A stretch of 64,000 nucleotides of DNA from Massospora cicadina (lineage: Eukaryota > Entomophthoromycota > Entomophthoromycetes > Entomophthorales > Entomophthoraceae). Positions within the stretch are counted from its first letter, which is position 1; the number at the start of each line of letters is the position of its first letter. The notes under the pieces are model-generated. The model searched no databases, was not told the DNA's origin, and was given only the letters and a program-made list of their open reading frames with translations. Of this stretch, positions 33,344 to 45,729 are shown in pieces. A program made the position numbers and the translations under genes. Where the stretch lies: the NCBI GenBank assembly GCA_022478985.1, contig JAKSZP010017342.1:1-64000 (forward strand). Reading direction: 5' to 3'.

Positions 33344-34928
33344 CTAATACTGCTTACTCTTCTTCTAATAAACCTCTTCTTTCTCACTCTGCCCCTCAGT
33401 TTGGGGTTTAGTCACACTCATCTCTGAGTTCATAAGAACCATGTCCATGCAATGATGACAGTGAACCCTCATAAATATCATTTTGTCTAAGTTTACAAGT
33501 TGTATTAAATTAGTTCCTGACTTGCCTCACTACATAAATATGGTACAGCTAGACCACAGAGCGCTCTGTTCATTGGGGCCTATTACTCGCTGCCCATTCA
33601 CTTTGGCAAACTTTCATTATATACCTTGACCATTGCATTAGATAATCCAATTTATGAAATTCTCCTCAGAACCCGTTTCTCCATGACCATGCCACTATCA
33701 TGCAATATGATAAAGTATTCTTATCACTTTTAAGACACGTAGTTTAATTGATTTTTGAGACCTCCCATGACGTCAAGATGAAAGTCAAACCTTGAGCTTA
33801 CCTGTTGGAAAGCATAAGTCAGATAAACAGGCTTGTGCATCATGTAGGGGGTTCTCAAGTATAGATGCATTCCTCCTGAAATAGATGGTCAAGAAGGCAT
33901 ACCCATATATTCTCCTAAGCCGACTACTATACCTCCAAAATACCAGGTCATTGTCAATGCAAGGGTACATATCAATACCTCCTCAAGACAGTTGATGGTA
34001 ATATGAAGCATAAATATCCTATCCGTCATATAAATCCTTACTTGTCCGGGAATTTTAGATCCCACCTATGCTGGATTCATATTGGTGCTGCTGGCTAACT
34101 CACTGACAAACCTAAGACATTAGGAGCCTGATACTCTAGCAGCTTATGTTCTCTTTCTTTCTTTAGAGACAATTGACAACATCCACAACTTTGGAAGCCT
34201 AAGGGATTTTAGGCTAGAATTGCCCCCATTTATATCCCCAATTAGTACTTCAATTGGGCAAGAGCTCACCAGCAAGCAACGGAGCTGAATTAACTACTAG
34301 AAGAATAATCCAACCTTTTCTTAAACTCCACCTAAATTTTTGGAATACTGAATGGCGTTGTACATCATGTTGAGACTGAGGACGCTCAACCCATTGAATC
34401 CCATCGCTATTAAATTAATAAGGTTGTAGAAGCTCAGGTAGCTGTTGAGCTTTAGCAGATACTTGAAGATGGGTACTGGTGCCGTCAAATAGCCCTCACT
34501 CCTCCCCTCTCTTGTTAATTTATAAGAAGGATGGTATTAATCATGTAAAGATGGACTATAAAAGGCTTAACTCCACTACCCAAAAAGTCAGTTACCCCTA
34601 GCCATGGGTTAATGACTCGCTCACAATTATGTTAGGTCACAATATTTTTTAGCTATGGATCTTGTTAGTGGGTACTGGCAAGTAGAGCTAGCACCTGAAG
34701 ATTGATACAAATTCACAATCATAGCCAACAAGGGGCTATTCAAGCCAATTAAGATTTTAAGGCTTTAAAAAATGCCTGGAACTTTCAACGCGCCATGGAC
34801 GGGATCCTGGAGGATTTAAATCTATACTGTGTCCTTGTGTACCTTGATGATAATAGTGTTTTCTTGTGGATATTCATATATCACATGGAACATCTCTGGG
34901 AAGTCTTTAATCATATTAGGAAGGCTAT
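33344..34928 (+). pseudogene. G4 3' part: pol up to mid-RT, cut by G3
   Basis: After an unclear protease/linker region, RT blocks appear from 34500: MDYKRLNSTTQKVSYP, FLAMDLVSGYWQVELAPED, YKFTIIANKGLFKPIKI and, after a stop, CVLVYLDDNSVFLWIF with YLDD intact (open frame 34795-34977). The sequence matches the RT lineage of G1 and G3. It ends abruptly at HMEHLWEVFNHIRKAI, where the LTR of G3 begins at 34929. I cannot find its continuation beyond G3. Confidence 0.55.
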
Positions 34929-35644
34929 TGTCAAATACAAGGAAATCGGACATGATGGGAGAATATTGATCTTTTGACTCCCTCAACCAAACAACACCTA
35001 GACCTGAGAAAAGGGTTATTGGATTCTCTCAATAGATTACTCAGAGAAACCTATAGTCAGAACAGCTCAAATTGACTCTAGGAAGATAATGATGGACAAA
35101 AAATGAGACTAAAATACCCCAAGATGAAATACTACCTAATTTAAATGAAAATCACTAGAAAATCAGGTGATAACTATTCAAGGCGCACCCAAGGCAGTAA
35201 TTCAAAGCAAACCCAAAAAAGTAAGAATCAAGAATCAGTTTAATGATATACCTCAGTGCCCCAGTCTCATCAAACAAAGGTATACACTCACAAAATTTGC
35301 CCTATCAAAGATATGATACAAACGCATTTTACATTTTAGAGTGCATTGCCTGACAAAGAGCCTCTCTTCCAGATTCCCCCTCCAGTAGTTTTATTAAACC
35401 TTTTTTTTGTAGTTTATATTGTTAAAGCGACATAAAAATTCCTATCTTAAATATAATAAAGTTATGTTGTTATTTTTATATCTCGTTTTGCTACTTGACT
35501 TCATTAAGCCCATTAGCCATACTTTTCATCAGATGGATACTATAGCTGACAGGACATAGGCGGTGATTTCGCCCTTTAAGTTACTTGATGTGCGACTTAG
35601 TTAGCTTCAAGTATTAACTGTCAGGATTCTTGAACATAGCACCA
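34929..35644 (+). repeat. 5' LTR of G3
   Basis: It starts TGTCAAATACAAGG and includes an AATAAAG signal-like stretch near 35456 and the block CGTTTTGCTACTTGACTTCA shared with the right LTR. The end is placed at GCACCA (35644), where similarity to the right copy stops; an end at AGGACA (about 35551) is also possible. Confidence 0.65.
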
Positions 35645-35655
35645 TTGAACTTAAA

Positions 35656-37435
35656 ATGAAAGCCCAACAGGCGGTGCTTACTACAAGGGCTCTCTGACGC
35701 TTAAAATTACATGAACAAATTGATTGCACTATGGAAGATAACCTGATTGATAATGTCACCCACTGGATGCACAACAGATATTGTGAAGAAGATAATCAAA
35801 ATGGGAAGACCACCCATCATCACGTTTTAAGAAGTTCAAAAAATCCTATGGAGATTCCTGAGTCTTGTCGTCTAACCTAAATTTTTAACAAAGATGTCTG
35901 AGCGTTCATCATGGAGTCTTTAACCTAGGAGAAAGAGCCATTTCAAAAAGGGCATTCGCTGTGGATAGGACTCTCATGAACCTGTATGAACTTAGTGCTC
36001 TCCCAGAGAACTACGGATCTAGTGAAATTCTATCATGCTATATTTGTGATTCATAAACCCATTGTAATATCATATCAAGAACTTACTTGGAGTACATAAG
36101 GATGAACTACAACATCATATCATTACCCAGGGCCTTATGGATGGCCTATGAGCAGGCATATAATTTGGCATCTCAAAGTATATGGGACGTCCGCCATTTT
36201 ATTGAATAAAACTGTTCCTACATTATAAAGCTAGATAATCAGACTGTGACTATTGATTTCATTATTATCAATTTTTGGAGGAAGCTATGAAGCTGCTTTG
36301 AAAAAGCATTTTGGAGTTGAATGAGAATACCAAGCTATTACTTGACGCCTTTGCAAAGAGCTCCAATGACAAGAAAGCGAGACTCATGGCAAAATGGTAG
36401 CTCTAGCTTCTACTAGCCCTCACTAAGAGCAAGAACAGTTCTCTTTCCTAAAGGCTCAGCTAGAGCAAGCCCTACAAAGAATTTGTGAGCTTGAGTCCCA
36501 TTGACCCTATGAGACTTCATCAGTTTCACAAAATATCATTTCTTTATTAGACCAGGTTAAACAGGTTCTATCAAACTGTGTGACTCAGGCGTATACTCTT
36601 TCCAATACTGAGTGACTCAACATATTGGAGAGCAACATGAGAGGAAAATCCCTCAGTCTTTGAGACATAAGCTAAGTCTATCTGCCTTAACGAAGTTGAG
36701 AAATACTAGAACAATCTTACAGAATAACATAATGCCAAGATTAAAAAGCCTCCTTAGAGCATTAAATGCAAAGAGATGAAGGAGGAAAATAAACTGCGCA
36801 TTAAAGTATAGGAGGATGAGAAAAAGCTTTTGCAAACATACCACTCATCTTCTTACAAACAAATTCATGATGTGGACATTCATATTAAGAACTTGGAGAA
36901 TGATAAAGTCGTCCTTGAAAGAAGAAGTAATCTTCTGGATTTTTGCCAAAACTTACCTTGGAGAAAAATGGAGCAACATCTCAATCATCTAAGGTACCAA
37001 ATATGTCAACTTGAATGACAAGTTGAACAGAGCGACATAAAAACCAAAATCGCTGATTATGATACTACTGAAGTACATGTCATTACAGCATTGGAGGCCA
37101 CTATCTTTAAGCTACGTTCTAGGAAAGGTTTACACCAATCAAAGGTAGTATCACATCTTTCCACTACGTCTACAAAGCTGAGATGGAAGTTGTGACTGAT
37201 CACCAAAAGGTTAAGCATATTATATCTTATTTATGCTGTATGCCTCAAGAAGTTATGGAGCCTCATATGGATGACTTGCACACCTGGAAATATGTGAAAG
37301 AGGCGCTCATCAAAGAATTTAGATTAAAGAAGATCTTGAGTATGAAGAAACAGGACTTCATAAGACTGTTGTACACCAAAATGAAACCCCAGCTAAATTT
37401 TCTAATCATTTTTCTATAGAGACTAAAACACTGTT
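35656..37435 (+). pseudogene. G3 gag remnant
   Basis: It begins 12 bases after the LTR with MKAQQAVLTTRAL and, after one TGA, continues HEQIDCTMEDNLIDNVTHWM. A helical heptad-like region spans about 36420-37120 (YKQIHDVDIHIKNLENDKVV). The capsid block MEVVTDHQKVKHIISYLCCM with HTWKYVKEALIKEFRLKK follows at 37183-37330 and parallels G1 gag. Several stops. Confidence 0.6.
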
Positions 37436-37644
37436 GACCTCAAAGATGCTTACCTTGAATGATGCCGTGGCTGATGTCATTGCTAGTTTTTATAGTAACC
37501 CCCGACTAAGCCATGCATTTCACGTCCATCAAATGAAGCTTTAATTCCATTTTGGATATTAAAGAAGCTCTACTCGATATAGTTGATATACACAAGCTAG
37601 AGACCTTCCAAAAGGCCTCCATGAAACCCATAGTATAACATGGA

Positions 37645-37800
37645 AGTTGCAAAGCCTAAGACGGAGGAAAAGCCAAAATATAACGACTGCAAGAGGAACA
37701 ACTATGCCAAGGGTATGTGTTTTTAGAAGTACGCTGCCTTGATGAGCAGGGAAAAGGAAGGTTGGCTTAGAGGTAGGTGCCTCTAAACTGACAGACCAAA
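37645..37800 (+). pseudogene. G3 gag zinc knuckle remnant
   Basis: The reading KYNDCKRNNYAKGMCF then KYAALMSREKEGW fits the gypsy knuckle (YCKRxNHxxxxCxxKYPxLxP). The first Cys and the His are changed (ND and Y), so metal binding would be lost. Confidence 0.5.
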
Positions 37801-38189
37801 GTACCAGAAAGTGAGACATTGCCTATTGCTCATCTTGCATGCATTGAGAATGAACCTAATGATGATTTTGAATGAGGTCACAAGGACAATGTTATTACAT
37901 ATCATGTTCACCCACTGAGCTCACATTTTGGACCATTTAAACGCCTAGAATATTGACAACGCCCAAGTTCCTGAAGGCACTTACTTCAGTCAGGTTATTG
38001 GGTGCCCCAAAATATTTGATACACCAGTATGCTGATCAGTACCTTGCCCTGTTGATCAAACACATCTCAAGTATCCACAGTCTTCTGGAGATCAAGAAGT
38101 ATCCTGAGACTTCTCGCAAGCTCAATGTAACGTTCCACCTTGAAGAGATATTAGCCCTTCCATAAAGTTTGGGGAACAATTATCAAAGT

Positions 38190-39245
38190 GGAAGCGGTAA
38201 TTCAGAAGGTACAAGTTATGGCTATCTTAGATATGGGATCACCCATTAATGTTGATTCATTTTGATTAAACAAGAAGATAAAGATCCCCCTGTCCTTAAA
38301 AACACTTAAGGTATGTACCTCCAGTCCAGATAACACTGTAGGAATCCAGCTTAATTAAGCTCGCTTGGTGCTACGCCACTGGATCCCACAACGGATATTT
38401 AATAAATTAAAAAATATAGAGCTATAAAAATTGTATTTTTATAAATTTTAATATGAGCATGGGGGTAAAATGAGAAGAGATCCCTTCCTGATATTTGATG
38501 ATTAATTTTTTATATAGTTTTAAGGGTCAGAGGAAATTTGAGGGAAGTTTCAAAATAGCTGCAACACATTCCAAATTAGGAAATATGAGAAACTCCCCTA
38601 TCAGATCGTGGGAGATGTGTGTTACTATTTGGGAAATCAAAAATTTAGGTCTGGGGCAGGATATACCCATGCGACAAGGTTTTGATGTACCACAACCAAT
38701 CACCACTAGAGAAATTACTTTCACCTTGGGGGACCTCCACCATGCCTATAAAAGGGGATGGCCCCCGCGTAGGTGTTGTGAAGGATTTGGTGATGGTTAG
38801 GGGAGTACCTTCCGCTGGTTGCCATGAAGTCCATCATGCAATCGGCAAAATCTAATCATTTAATTTTACAGATAGTGCCCGTGCAGGTTTTGAACTAGTG
38901 TTACCCCAGTTAACAGGGTTCCACTGAGAATTGACCAGGGTCTTTTGACTGATATCGTTGACATTTTCAATAAAGTCCCTTTTAATAGCATCAGAAAATC
39001 GCAAATGCCTGACATTTCCCTTTTTTGGCTGAACTTAACCTAAGACATTCTTATTTTTAAGCTGCAAAGGCAAATATCTGACAAACACAAAGGCTATAGG
39101 TGCATATTCATCTCTGAAAATCTGAGTTGGCAAGTTAGTTTTCTCAGCACCTGCAGTTGCCCTAGATAACAATCATGATATACTCATCAGGATGGAGTTT
39201 ATGATAGAATACAAAGGAGGCATTAATCTGAATGAAGGATTTTAG
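38190..39245 (+). pseudogene. G3 protease remnant, split by an LTR
   Basis: VQVMAILDMGSPINVDSF near 38205-38260 holds the active site, with Thr of DTG changed to Met. The frame stops at the LTR start (38337) and resumes after 39014 with YLTNTKAIGAYSSL and SAPAVALDNNHDILIRM, FMIEYKGGINLNEG. The latter matches the second half of the G1 protease (SAPPVALANSIYDLL, FMIEYEGIINLN). The split shows that the LTR came later. Confidence 0.6.
38337..39014 (-). repeat. LTR of a G1-related family inside the G3 protease
   Basis: The plus-strand ends are TGTAGGAATC and GCCTGACA, 678 bp. Its middle (CACCTTGGGGGACCTC, GCCTATAAAAGGGGATGG, CGCGTAGGTG) lines up with the G1 LTRs. A pyrimidine run TTTCCCTTTTTTGGC follows at once, as a polypurine tract would appear for a minus-strand element. 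No matching TSD is seen (AACAC versus TTTCC). It is a solo LTR or the 3' LTR of a deleted element. Confidence 0.6.
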
Positions 39246-39693
39246 AATTTTAAGAACTGTGTGCTCAATTACCTTTGATAAATAGGACCAATTATAAACG
39301 TTCAACTTGGTGGCTCGCCTTGGCTTCCAACTCTACATCAAAGATTCATATATAGGCGATGATATAAATATTCAATAGTTAAAAAAGTTGGCAATAGTAT
39401 GTCGACTAATGCCTTAGTTGAGCTTCTTAAAACAACTTAATATTGTGTTTAACGCTAGACAGATGCTAACGCTCTTACTCTCTTCACTCAGGAGCAGGCG
39501 GAGTAACTAGAAAACCCTTGTGACCTTTCCCTTCAACTTTTTCCTTAAGAGCTAACAACTTGCAATATATTAAAAACTTTTTATTGTCTTCTATTCTTAG
39601 ATTACAAAATAGATTGTAAAGACTATTGTATTGATATTTTTCATTACTGATTTATTTACTGGAAAACAAGGGAAATAAATAGGATAATCAGAG

Positions 39694-39973
39694 GGAGGGA
39701 ACCCAACATAGAGTATGGACTCACTGACCACTGACTCCTGAGTTTGATCCTGATAGATGAACTTTGGGTATGGGTTATTATGACTGTTTTGCATTGCGCA
39801 CCAATACTCTAAACTGAGATAGCAAATATCAATGCAGTCTATGGAGTTCCATCCTATCATATTCTGCGTGTGGAAGTTTCAGAGTTTTATCCTCCTTTCA
39901 CATAGCTTAAATTTCCCTCAATCAGTGCAGTATTGTCACCAGTAAGCCCGCTCAAGTAAAATATAAAATATAC
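39694..39973 (+). mobile_element. tRNA-derived SINE, copy 2, with 13-bp TSD
   Basis: It matches the SINE at 4703-5000 along its length, including TAGAGTATGGAC (A-box side), TGAGTTTGATCC (B-box) and the end CTCAAGTAAAAT. Flanks are AGGATAATCAGAG (39681-39693) and AGGGTAATCAGAG (39974-39986), one transition apart. It sits between protease and RT of G3. Confidence 0.72.
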
Positions 39974-39989
39974 AGGGTAATCAGAGTTA

Positions 39990-40560
39990 AACCCCAGTTG
40001 ACGGCCCACTGAGGAAACAGAAGCTGTTGCTGCTGATTTATCCCTCTGATGTCACACCACAAGGACTTTCCTCATCCGCCAAATCAGTTCACACCACAGA
40101 TTGTGGTAATAACCTTTTCTGGTTGATTGAAAAAAGTGTCCCCATAGTCTCAATTTAACCTCAGCGAGTACCCTTATTTGGCTAGTAATCTGCTTAGGTA
40201 ATGGAACTTTATCTATCAAAGATAGCTTGCCTCACCTAAAAGGCTAAACCGCGAGTTACTTCCAGTAACATTGTCAAGGCTTCAGCAACGTGAAATTATC
40301 CCTGAGTAAGATCCATGAAACTCAAATCAAAGATCTGAATAAATTTTTTTATTTTAAATCGTCAGTCACATAATAAGGTAAATATTGTCAGGGATCAGAC
40401 CCAGTGATACTTTAACAATCTGGCAGATCAATACATGGCAAATAAAATAATAACTGTTAGGGTTAATTCCTTAAACAATTGTAAACATTAAAAATGCTGA
40501 CTCCAACATCCACTGGAGGATCTAATCCCCTAGTGGGAAAGCAGATATTTGTAAGTTAAT
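39990..40560 (+). repeat. Dispersed repeat D, copy 1
   Basis: About 550 bases match 62525-63100 in the same direction. Shared blocks include TTATCCCTCTG, AAAAGTGTCCCCATA, TTAGGTAATSGRACCTT-like and GAGTTRCTWCCAG-like text. No coding potential is seen. Ends and class are unknown; an LTR or a non-autonomous element is possible. It starts right after the SINE TSD. Confidence 0.5.
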
Positions 40561-41790
40561 CATCCAGGTAATTTGGCATATCAAAACCTCAACAAGGATA
40601 CTTATCGTCTTCAACTATGAAGCCCACTTGTACTGGATAATAAAGACTCCAACAAAAATGATCCCTCTTTTGTGGTCAAGTTCCCTATTACCACTTTGCC
40701 TATGCAATATTCTACCTTGAAGAAAGACAAAGAAGCTACAGCACTTAGTAGATGCAGCAGAGGGCATGCCATTTTTATGAGACTGAGGCGGTAAAAATAA
40801 GCTAGGAGAATAGAGAGTTGTTTCTATCAACATAACCCTGAGTATACCCCAAACTTCTAGCTACACATCACTAGTGTTGAAGTAAGTAAGTTTGAACCAA
40901 GAGTTTTCTAGGAGTCCTTGATCCAATCTATTAGCGGCCTATTGAGTATTACTTTAAAACATAGCCAACAAAAATATCTTAGTCAAGAAACATCAAGAAA
41001 TTGGTAAAGGTCAATTACTTCCAATTGGTAAAATTGACAAGGTACATTTTTGTTAAATTCTTGGTGTAACGGGTTGTTTCCACTGAGCTGATTTATGCAA
41101 GGTATTAGCCACTGAGCAACCAAATTGGATAATATGCAAATCGCCAACTCTTAATTAGAACCAATAAATATTAATATATGGAGCAATCACCCCAATTGAC
41201 CCTTTTTATTATAACATAATAAATGCAGAACTTTATCTGCGGATTAATGAAAAACCTCCCCCTCTCATTCTTCTTCTCAACTCTTCTCTCAGTGTCCAAG
41301 TCAAATCCATCATCTGCTTAGTAATCTCCCATTTGTTCCCCTTTAGGAGTTTTCATCTACCTTGAGGGTTTGGCGGAATTCCCTCAATCTGCCAAACTAT
41401 TGATAATTCAATCAATTTGCATCACATCAATATAACTTTCCATTTAATCTCGAGGCTCGCCTCAACTCTAATTTCTGATCCACCAGAATGTATAGCATAT
41501 TATCCTGTCATATAATCTTCTTGACAATCTTATTGGTACTCATCTTGATTTTGGCCCTACCCTCTGACAACTTAATTTGCGCTATCCCTAAAGTCTAGAA
41601 ATCTAAAAGCTAGATCAGGCGAGACTTAAAAAAGTGTCTAGACTACTTAAAACTTATAAAGATATTTATCCATGGCAGATGTCAGCTATGGTCGCATGAA
41701 AAATTGGACGCATAGTATCACCGTTGGAGATTTGACCTCTATCTAATCATATCCATATAGGAATTCGAAGATAGAGGAGCAATACATGAA
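40561..41790. other. Unassigned stretch between repeat D and G3 RT
   Basis: AT-rich with a pyrimidine-rich patch near 41270-41350. In G1 the distance from protease to RT is about 0.8 kb, against about 2.5 kb here. Most of 39.7-41.6 kb is therefore likely inserted material that I cannot classify. Confidence 0.35.
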
Positions 41791-41799
41791 GGCTGAGCT

Positions 41800-42560
41800 C
41801 AAGCAATTATTGGGTGTCATTTACTTGTGCTTTCCCAAAGTCTATGGTCATCCCAGCTGTCTCTCATAAAGAAGAAGAATGGTGATCACAGAATAGTGAT
41901 GTATTAAAGGAAGCTAAACGTTCTTATTAAAAAAACAGCTATCCAATTCCACAAATTGAGGATGCTGTGGCCTGATTCTCTGGCTAATTTTCTTCATGAT
42001 GGACCTTGCCAGCGATTATTGGCAGATGGATTTTTCTCCCAAAGACCAAGAAAAATGCGCGTTGAAATAAATGGAATTTTAATCCATCTCTCCCAGCTCC
42101 CACAGTTATTATAAAACGTTCACACCTCATTTCAACGGGTGATTTTTCAAATCATGCATGATCCTAAACTTAGCTATGTGATAATTTACCTAGATGACAT
42201 AGAAGTGTTTTTCAAATCCTTCACCAATTATCTAGACCACTTCAAGTCAGTGTTTCAACAACTGAGAGAGAATCACATTAAACTAAAGCCTGCAAAGTGT
42301 ACCCTTTTTCCAGAAGGAGTTGGAATTTCCAAGACATGTTATATTGCAGGAAGGAATTAAACTCTAGTACAATAAGTCTAAAGCAATCTCCAAGATGCCT
42401 GAGCCAAAGAGCCTTTGAGACATACAGGTATTTTTAGGAATGATGAGTAAACCACCAATATATCATTAATTTCGCTCAACTCACCATATTCTTGTCCAAC
42501 TTTTTGCCAAAAACACCCCTTTGATATGGGGGACTAGAACAATAAACTGCATTTGAGTCA
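41800..42560 (+). pseudogene. G3 reverse transcriptase remnant
   Basis: MMDLASDYWQMDFSPKDQEK and CALK match the G1 block DLDSGYWQMDLSPRGQEKCA. The frame at 42139-42360 reads MIFQIMHDPKLSYVIIYLDD, then YLDHFKSVFQQLRENHIKLK and PAKCTLFPEGV, so the catalytic YLDD is intact. KMPEPKSL and IQVFLGMM follow. Stops before 42139 and in the thumb. Confidence 0.7.
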
Positions 42561-43010
42561 ATTAAGAGCTTCTTGAAGAGATGACAAATTTAACTACATC
42601 TGGACAATGGGAAAAATTCATTCTTTTACTGACGCCTCTGACTTAGCCATAAGCTTCATACTTTTTAGACTAGATGAGGATGACATTGACCAACTGGTGT
42701 CCTGTTATAGCAAACCACTTTCCTAAGCTGAGCAAAATTATAGAATAGTGTAGAAAGAGTGCTTAGATTTTTCCTATCAATGCAACACTTCAGGATCTTT
42801 TTGTACAATATAAACTTTATCTTTGTGACAGACCACACCTTTTTATAGTGGCTGTAAAACTTGAAAGATTAACAGGAAGACTCGTTCTGGACTCTCAAAC
42901 TTCACCACTATGACATTAATAATATCCACTGACTGAAATGAAGTACATGAATGTAGATAAACTGACACAGCTGCCTTTACTATATTTAAACAATAGCAAA
43001 GATGAACATT
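42561..43010 (+). pseudogene. G3 RNase H remnant
   Basis: The plus-strand reading gives a block like FTDASDLAISFILF near 42620-42665, then HFPKLSKI and QDLFVQYK-type fragments and TDHTFL near 42830. The order fits RNase H but the frames are broken often. Position between RT and integrase supports the call. Confidence 0.45.
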
Positions 43011-43129
43011 ACATGACCTACTCATGAATCCAGACTCATGGGAGGATGAAGATGAACCAATTAAGAAGATGATTAAATAATACAATCAAAATATGAAGGT
43101 TCTTTGTCAGAATATTTTACAAGAAAGTT

Positions 43130-44000
43130 GTAACTGACCGGATACCTTTCTTGCAATCTTTAAAGTGGGTACCAGTATAATGGAAGCCCACAATACTTTA
43201 GGCCATGGAGGAGCCAGAAAAACTTAGAAATGGATTAAGGATTGCTACTATTGGGAAGGAATTATGGACTTTGTAGCGGAAGTCTTAGACACTTGAATCA
43301 CTTGTAAAAAGCAGACGCTTCATAAGGCCAAATACAAGTATCAACCCATGACCCCTCAGCAGCCGTTTAACAACATCAGTTTAGAAATCATATGTCCCTT
43401 ACCTGAATCCACAGGAGAGAGATAATACAGCCTTGTTGGGATGACCATTTTACAGATTGGGTCGAATCAATCATTATCCCCATGCAGATTGCTAAAGCTA
43501 CTGTTAAACTTTATACCAAAATATATACTAGGCATGGCTGCTAACAGGTACTGCTATGTGATAATTGGATATAACTTTAATACAATAGTTGCAAGTATCT
43601 TAGCTATGAGCACGGTAACTCAACAACTGTTCTCAGCGCCTGATAACCCTTCAACTAACAGGAATGTAGAAATTATGAACAAAAAAGTTGGTTTTATGTT
43701 ACGCAAGTTGGCCACTACTTGTCCATTACACTTAAAGTGATATCACTCAAGTGCATTGATAGCTTATTAGATAAGTTTTTAATGAATTATCAAAACTCTT
43801 TAAAAAGTTTTATACAGAAGAGAACCTTGGAATTCCAGCTTTATTAGCTTGGGAGTTACCAGTGACATACCAAAAGCATAAAAACGCGCTAAGATGATTG
43901 GCCAAAAAATTGTACAACTACAATTTAAGGAAAAAGAAAATCAAGCCAAGAAAGTTACAAGAGAAGGTATAGCAGCAAATGCAACCCACCAACCTTTACC
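43130..44000 (+). pseudogene. G3 integrase remnant
   Basis: DHFTDWVESIIIPMQIAKAT and KIYTRHGC, VLLCDNWI match G1 (DLFTKWVEAVALPAQTAKAT, IHGCPQFLL). The second catalytic Asp is kept here. After further breaks QPLPAFESLDLVCI and PELEN, LHLGGPYAITYKYG near 43995-44105 fit the GPY/F-like end. No chromodomain is seen before the 3' LTR. Confidence 0.6.
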
Positions 44001-44207
44001 CGCCTTTGAGTCTTTAGACTTAGTCTGTATTATCACAACTAAATTGCACCCTGAGTTGGAAAATTGACTCCATCTGGGTGGGCCATATGCTATCACTTAC
44101 AAATATGGAGACGAGACTAATCAAGTATCTTGAAACTGGAGTAACAATATACCACATCATACACAATTCAGCATCAGTACTTACCTGACAATAATCTTGA
44201 AGGGTGT

Positions 44208-44927
44208 TGTCAGATATCAGGATATTGGACATGATGGGAAAAGTATTGACCTTTTGACTCAGTCAATCAAATTGACACCTAGACCTTGGAAGGGGTTATG
44301 AGATTAACTTATTAAAATATCTAGAGAAATTGATTTTGGTACAATTAAATTGACTATAGGAAGATTCTGACAGACCAAACTGAGCCCATGATACCCCAAG
44401 ATGAAATCTTGCCTCCTTGAAATGAAGGATCACTAGAAGGTCAGATGACCACTACTCAAGGTGACACTCAAGGCAGTAATAAAAGCAAACCCAAAAAAGG
44501 AAAGAATCAAGAATCTGCAAATGATCTACCCTTAGTTACCCCCAGTCTCATTCAACTTGCCAATTCAACTTACAATTTTTCCCTGTCAGTGATATGATAC
44601 AAAGTCATTATACCTTCCAGAGTGCATTGCCTGACCAGAAGCCTCTCTTTCAGATTCCCCCTCCATTAATTTTATTGGTTATTTTTTTTCTTGGGGTTTT
44701 ATTGTTAAATGTGACATATAAAACCCCCTATTCTTAGCTTAATAAAGCTATGTTGCTATTTCAATATATCGTTTTGCTACTTGACTTCATCAAGCATTTA
44801 GCCATACTTACCATAAGACAGATGCTATAGCTAACAGGACATTGGCAATGACTTGGCACCCTTTAAAAATAATTGCATGCAACAGTCAGCTCAATTATTG
44901 ACTGTAGGGCTTCATGGATATAGCACC
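44208..44927 (+). repeat. 3' LTR of G3
   Basis: It pairs with 34929-35644 from TGTCAGATATCAGG to TAGCACC. A short purine run (TTGAAGGGTGT) precedes it, like the tract of G1. Similarity to the left LTR stops exactly where TGTTGAGATT begins. Confidence 0.7.
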
Positions 44928-45653
44928 TGTTGAGATTTGGGTTGACCAACTTAGGAAATCGCCATCAGCCCTATTACCCCCAATATCATATAAACCTCTT
45001 CTTTAGCCTCGACAGTATCTACATATTTTGACGAAATTAAGTCTTAATACACCCGAAAATATGCCAATCACAGTTTCAACCTAACATTGAGCTTTTATAA
45101 GCATAATTCATACATCCTAAATTCTTGCAGATTGAACCTCATCCGCTCGCTCAGTCCCTCAAACCAGCTCATTCTATTGATCAATCTTTATTAGAAATAA
45201 CCAGTCAAAAGTATCAAGCATTTCTAGTTGACTAACACCCATGTAAATAATACTAAGTATGAAAAGTTATTACCAAGACATGCCCAGCCTAGGAAAAACA
45301 GTGTTATGTTTAAGACAGCCTAATCCACCAATAATAACAAACCATAGGGAGAAGACTCTAGAAGGTTTTGGGGGCCAGGGAGTAACTTGACTGACCAGAG
45401 GTCAAGGTATATAAAGGGTCTGGGCGAACATAAAGAGGATAGACACAGCAATGCACATTTTGAGGAAAGATTATCAATGAAAGATCTTCAATCTGGCAGT
45501 ACCTCCCAAAACTACGTCAGATTTATGGGAACTACTTTTAATAAAGTTTTATATTTTATCATGAAAAAACAATAATCTATAGAAAAATTTTCTTTCCCGT
45601 TGCAATCAAAAATTGCAACTGATTTAATTAAGACATATAAAGTTTGATAATCA
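44928..45653 (+). repeat. Probable solo LTR between G3 and LINE B
   Basis: It begins TGTTGAGATTTGGG at the point where G3 LTR similarity ends. It contains GTATATAAAGGGTCTGGGC (TATA-like, about 45406) and TTTAATAAAG (about 45537), and may end at GATAATCA (45653), just before LINE B sequence. The length of 726 bp is typical for an LTR. Flanks GCACC and GCAAG agree at three of five bases, so the TSD is not convincing. Confidence 0.35.
45599..45619. repeat. Perfect 8-bp inverted repeat
   Basis: GTTGCAAT, five bases, ATTGCAAC. It lies downstream of the TATA and AATAAA-like signals of the probable solo LTR, so it could form a hairpin in an LTR transcript. Role unknown. Confidence 0.4.
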
Positions 45654-45729
45654 GCAAGGGGAGATGAGTATGCATCTAATGCTGAGTAAGGGCTGGGCAA
45701 ATTTAATGGAAGGCACAGGTTCAGTGTTT

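Larger units (their letters stand above)
34929..44927 (+). mobile_element. G3, Ty3/gypsy element with both LTRs, nested insertions inside
   Basis: Direct repeats at 34929-35644 and 44208-44927 begin TGTCARATA and share about 700 aligned bases. Between them lie gag, zinc knuckle, protease, RT, RNase H and integrase in plus orientation. The interval is 10 kb because other elements landed inside: an LTR at 38337-39014 splits the protease, and a SINE and further repeats lie before RT. No clean TSD was found. The right LTR abuts another TG-starting LTR. Confidence 0.75.

Noticed and set aside
34929..44927. 5-bp TSD for G3
   Set aside because: GCTAT on the left has no match on the right; the right flank is occupied by another LTR, so no TSD can be claimed.
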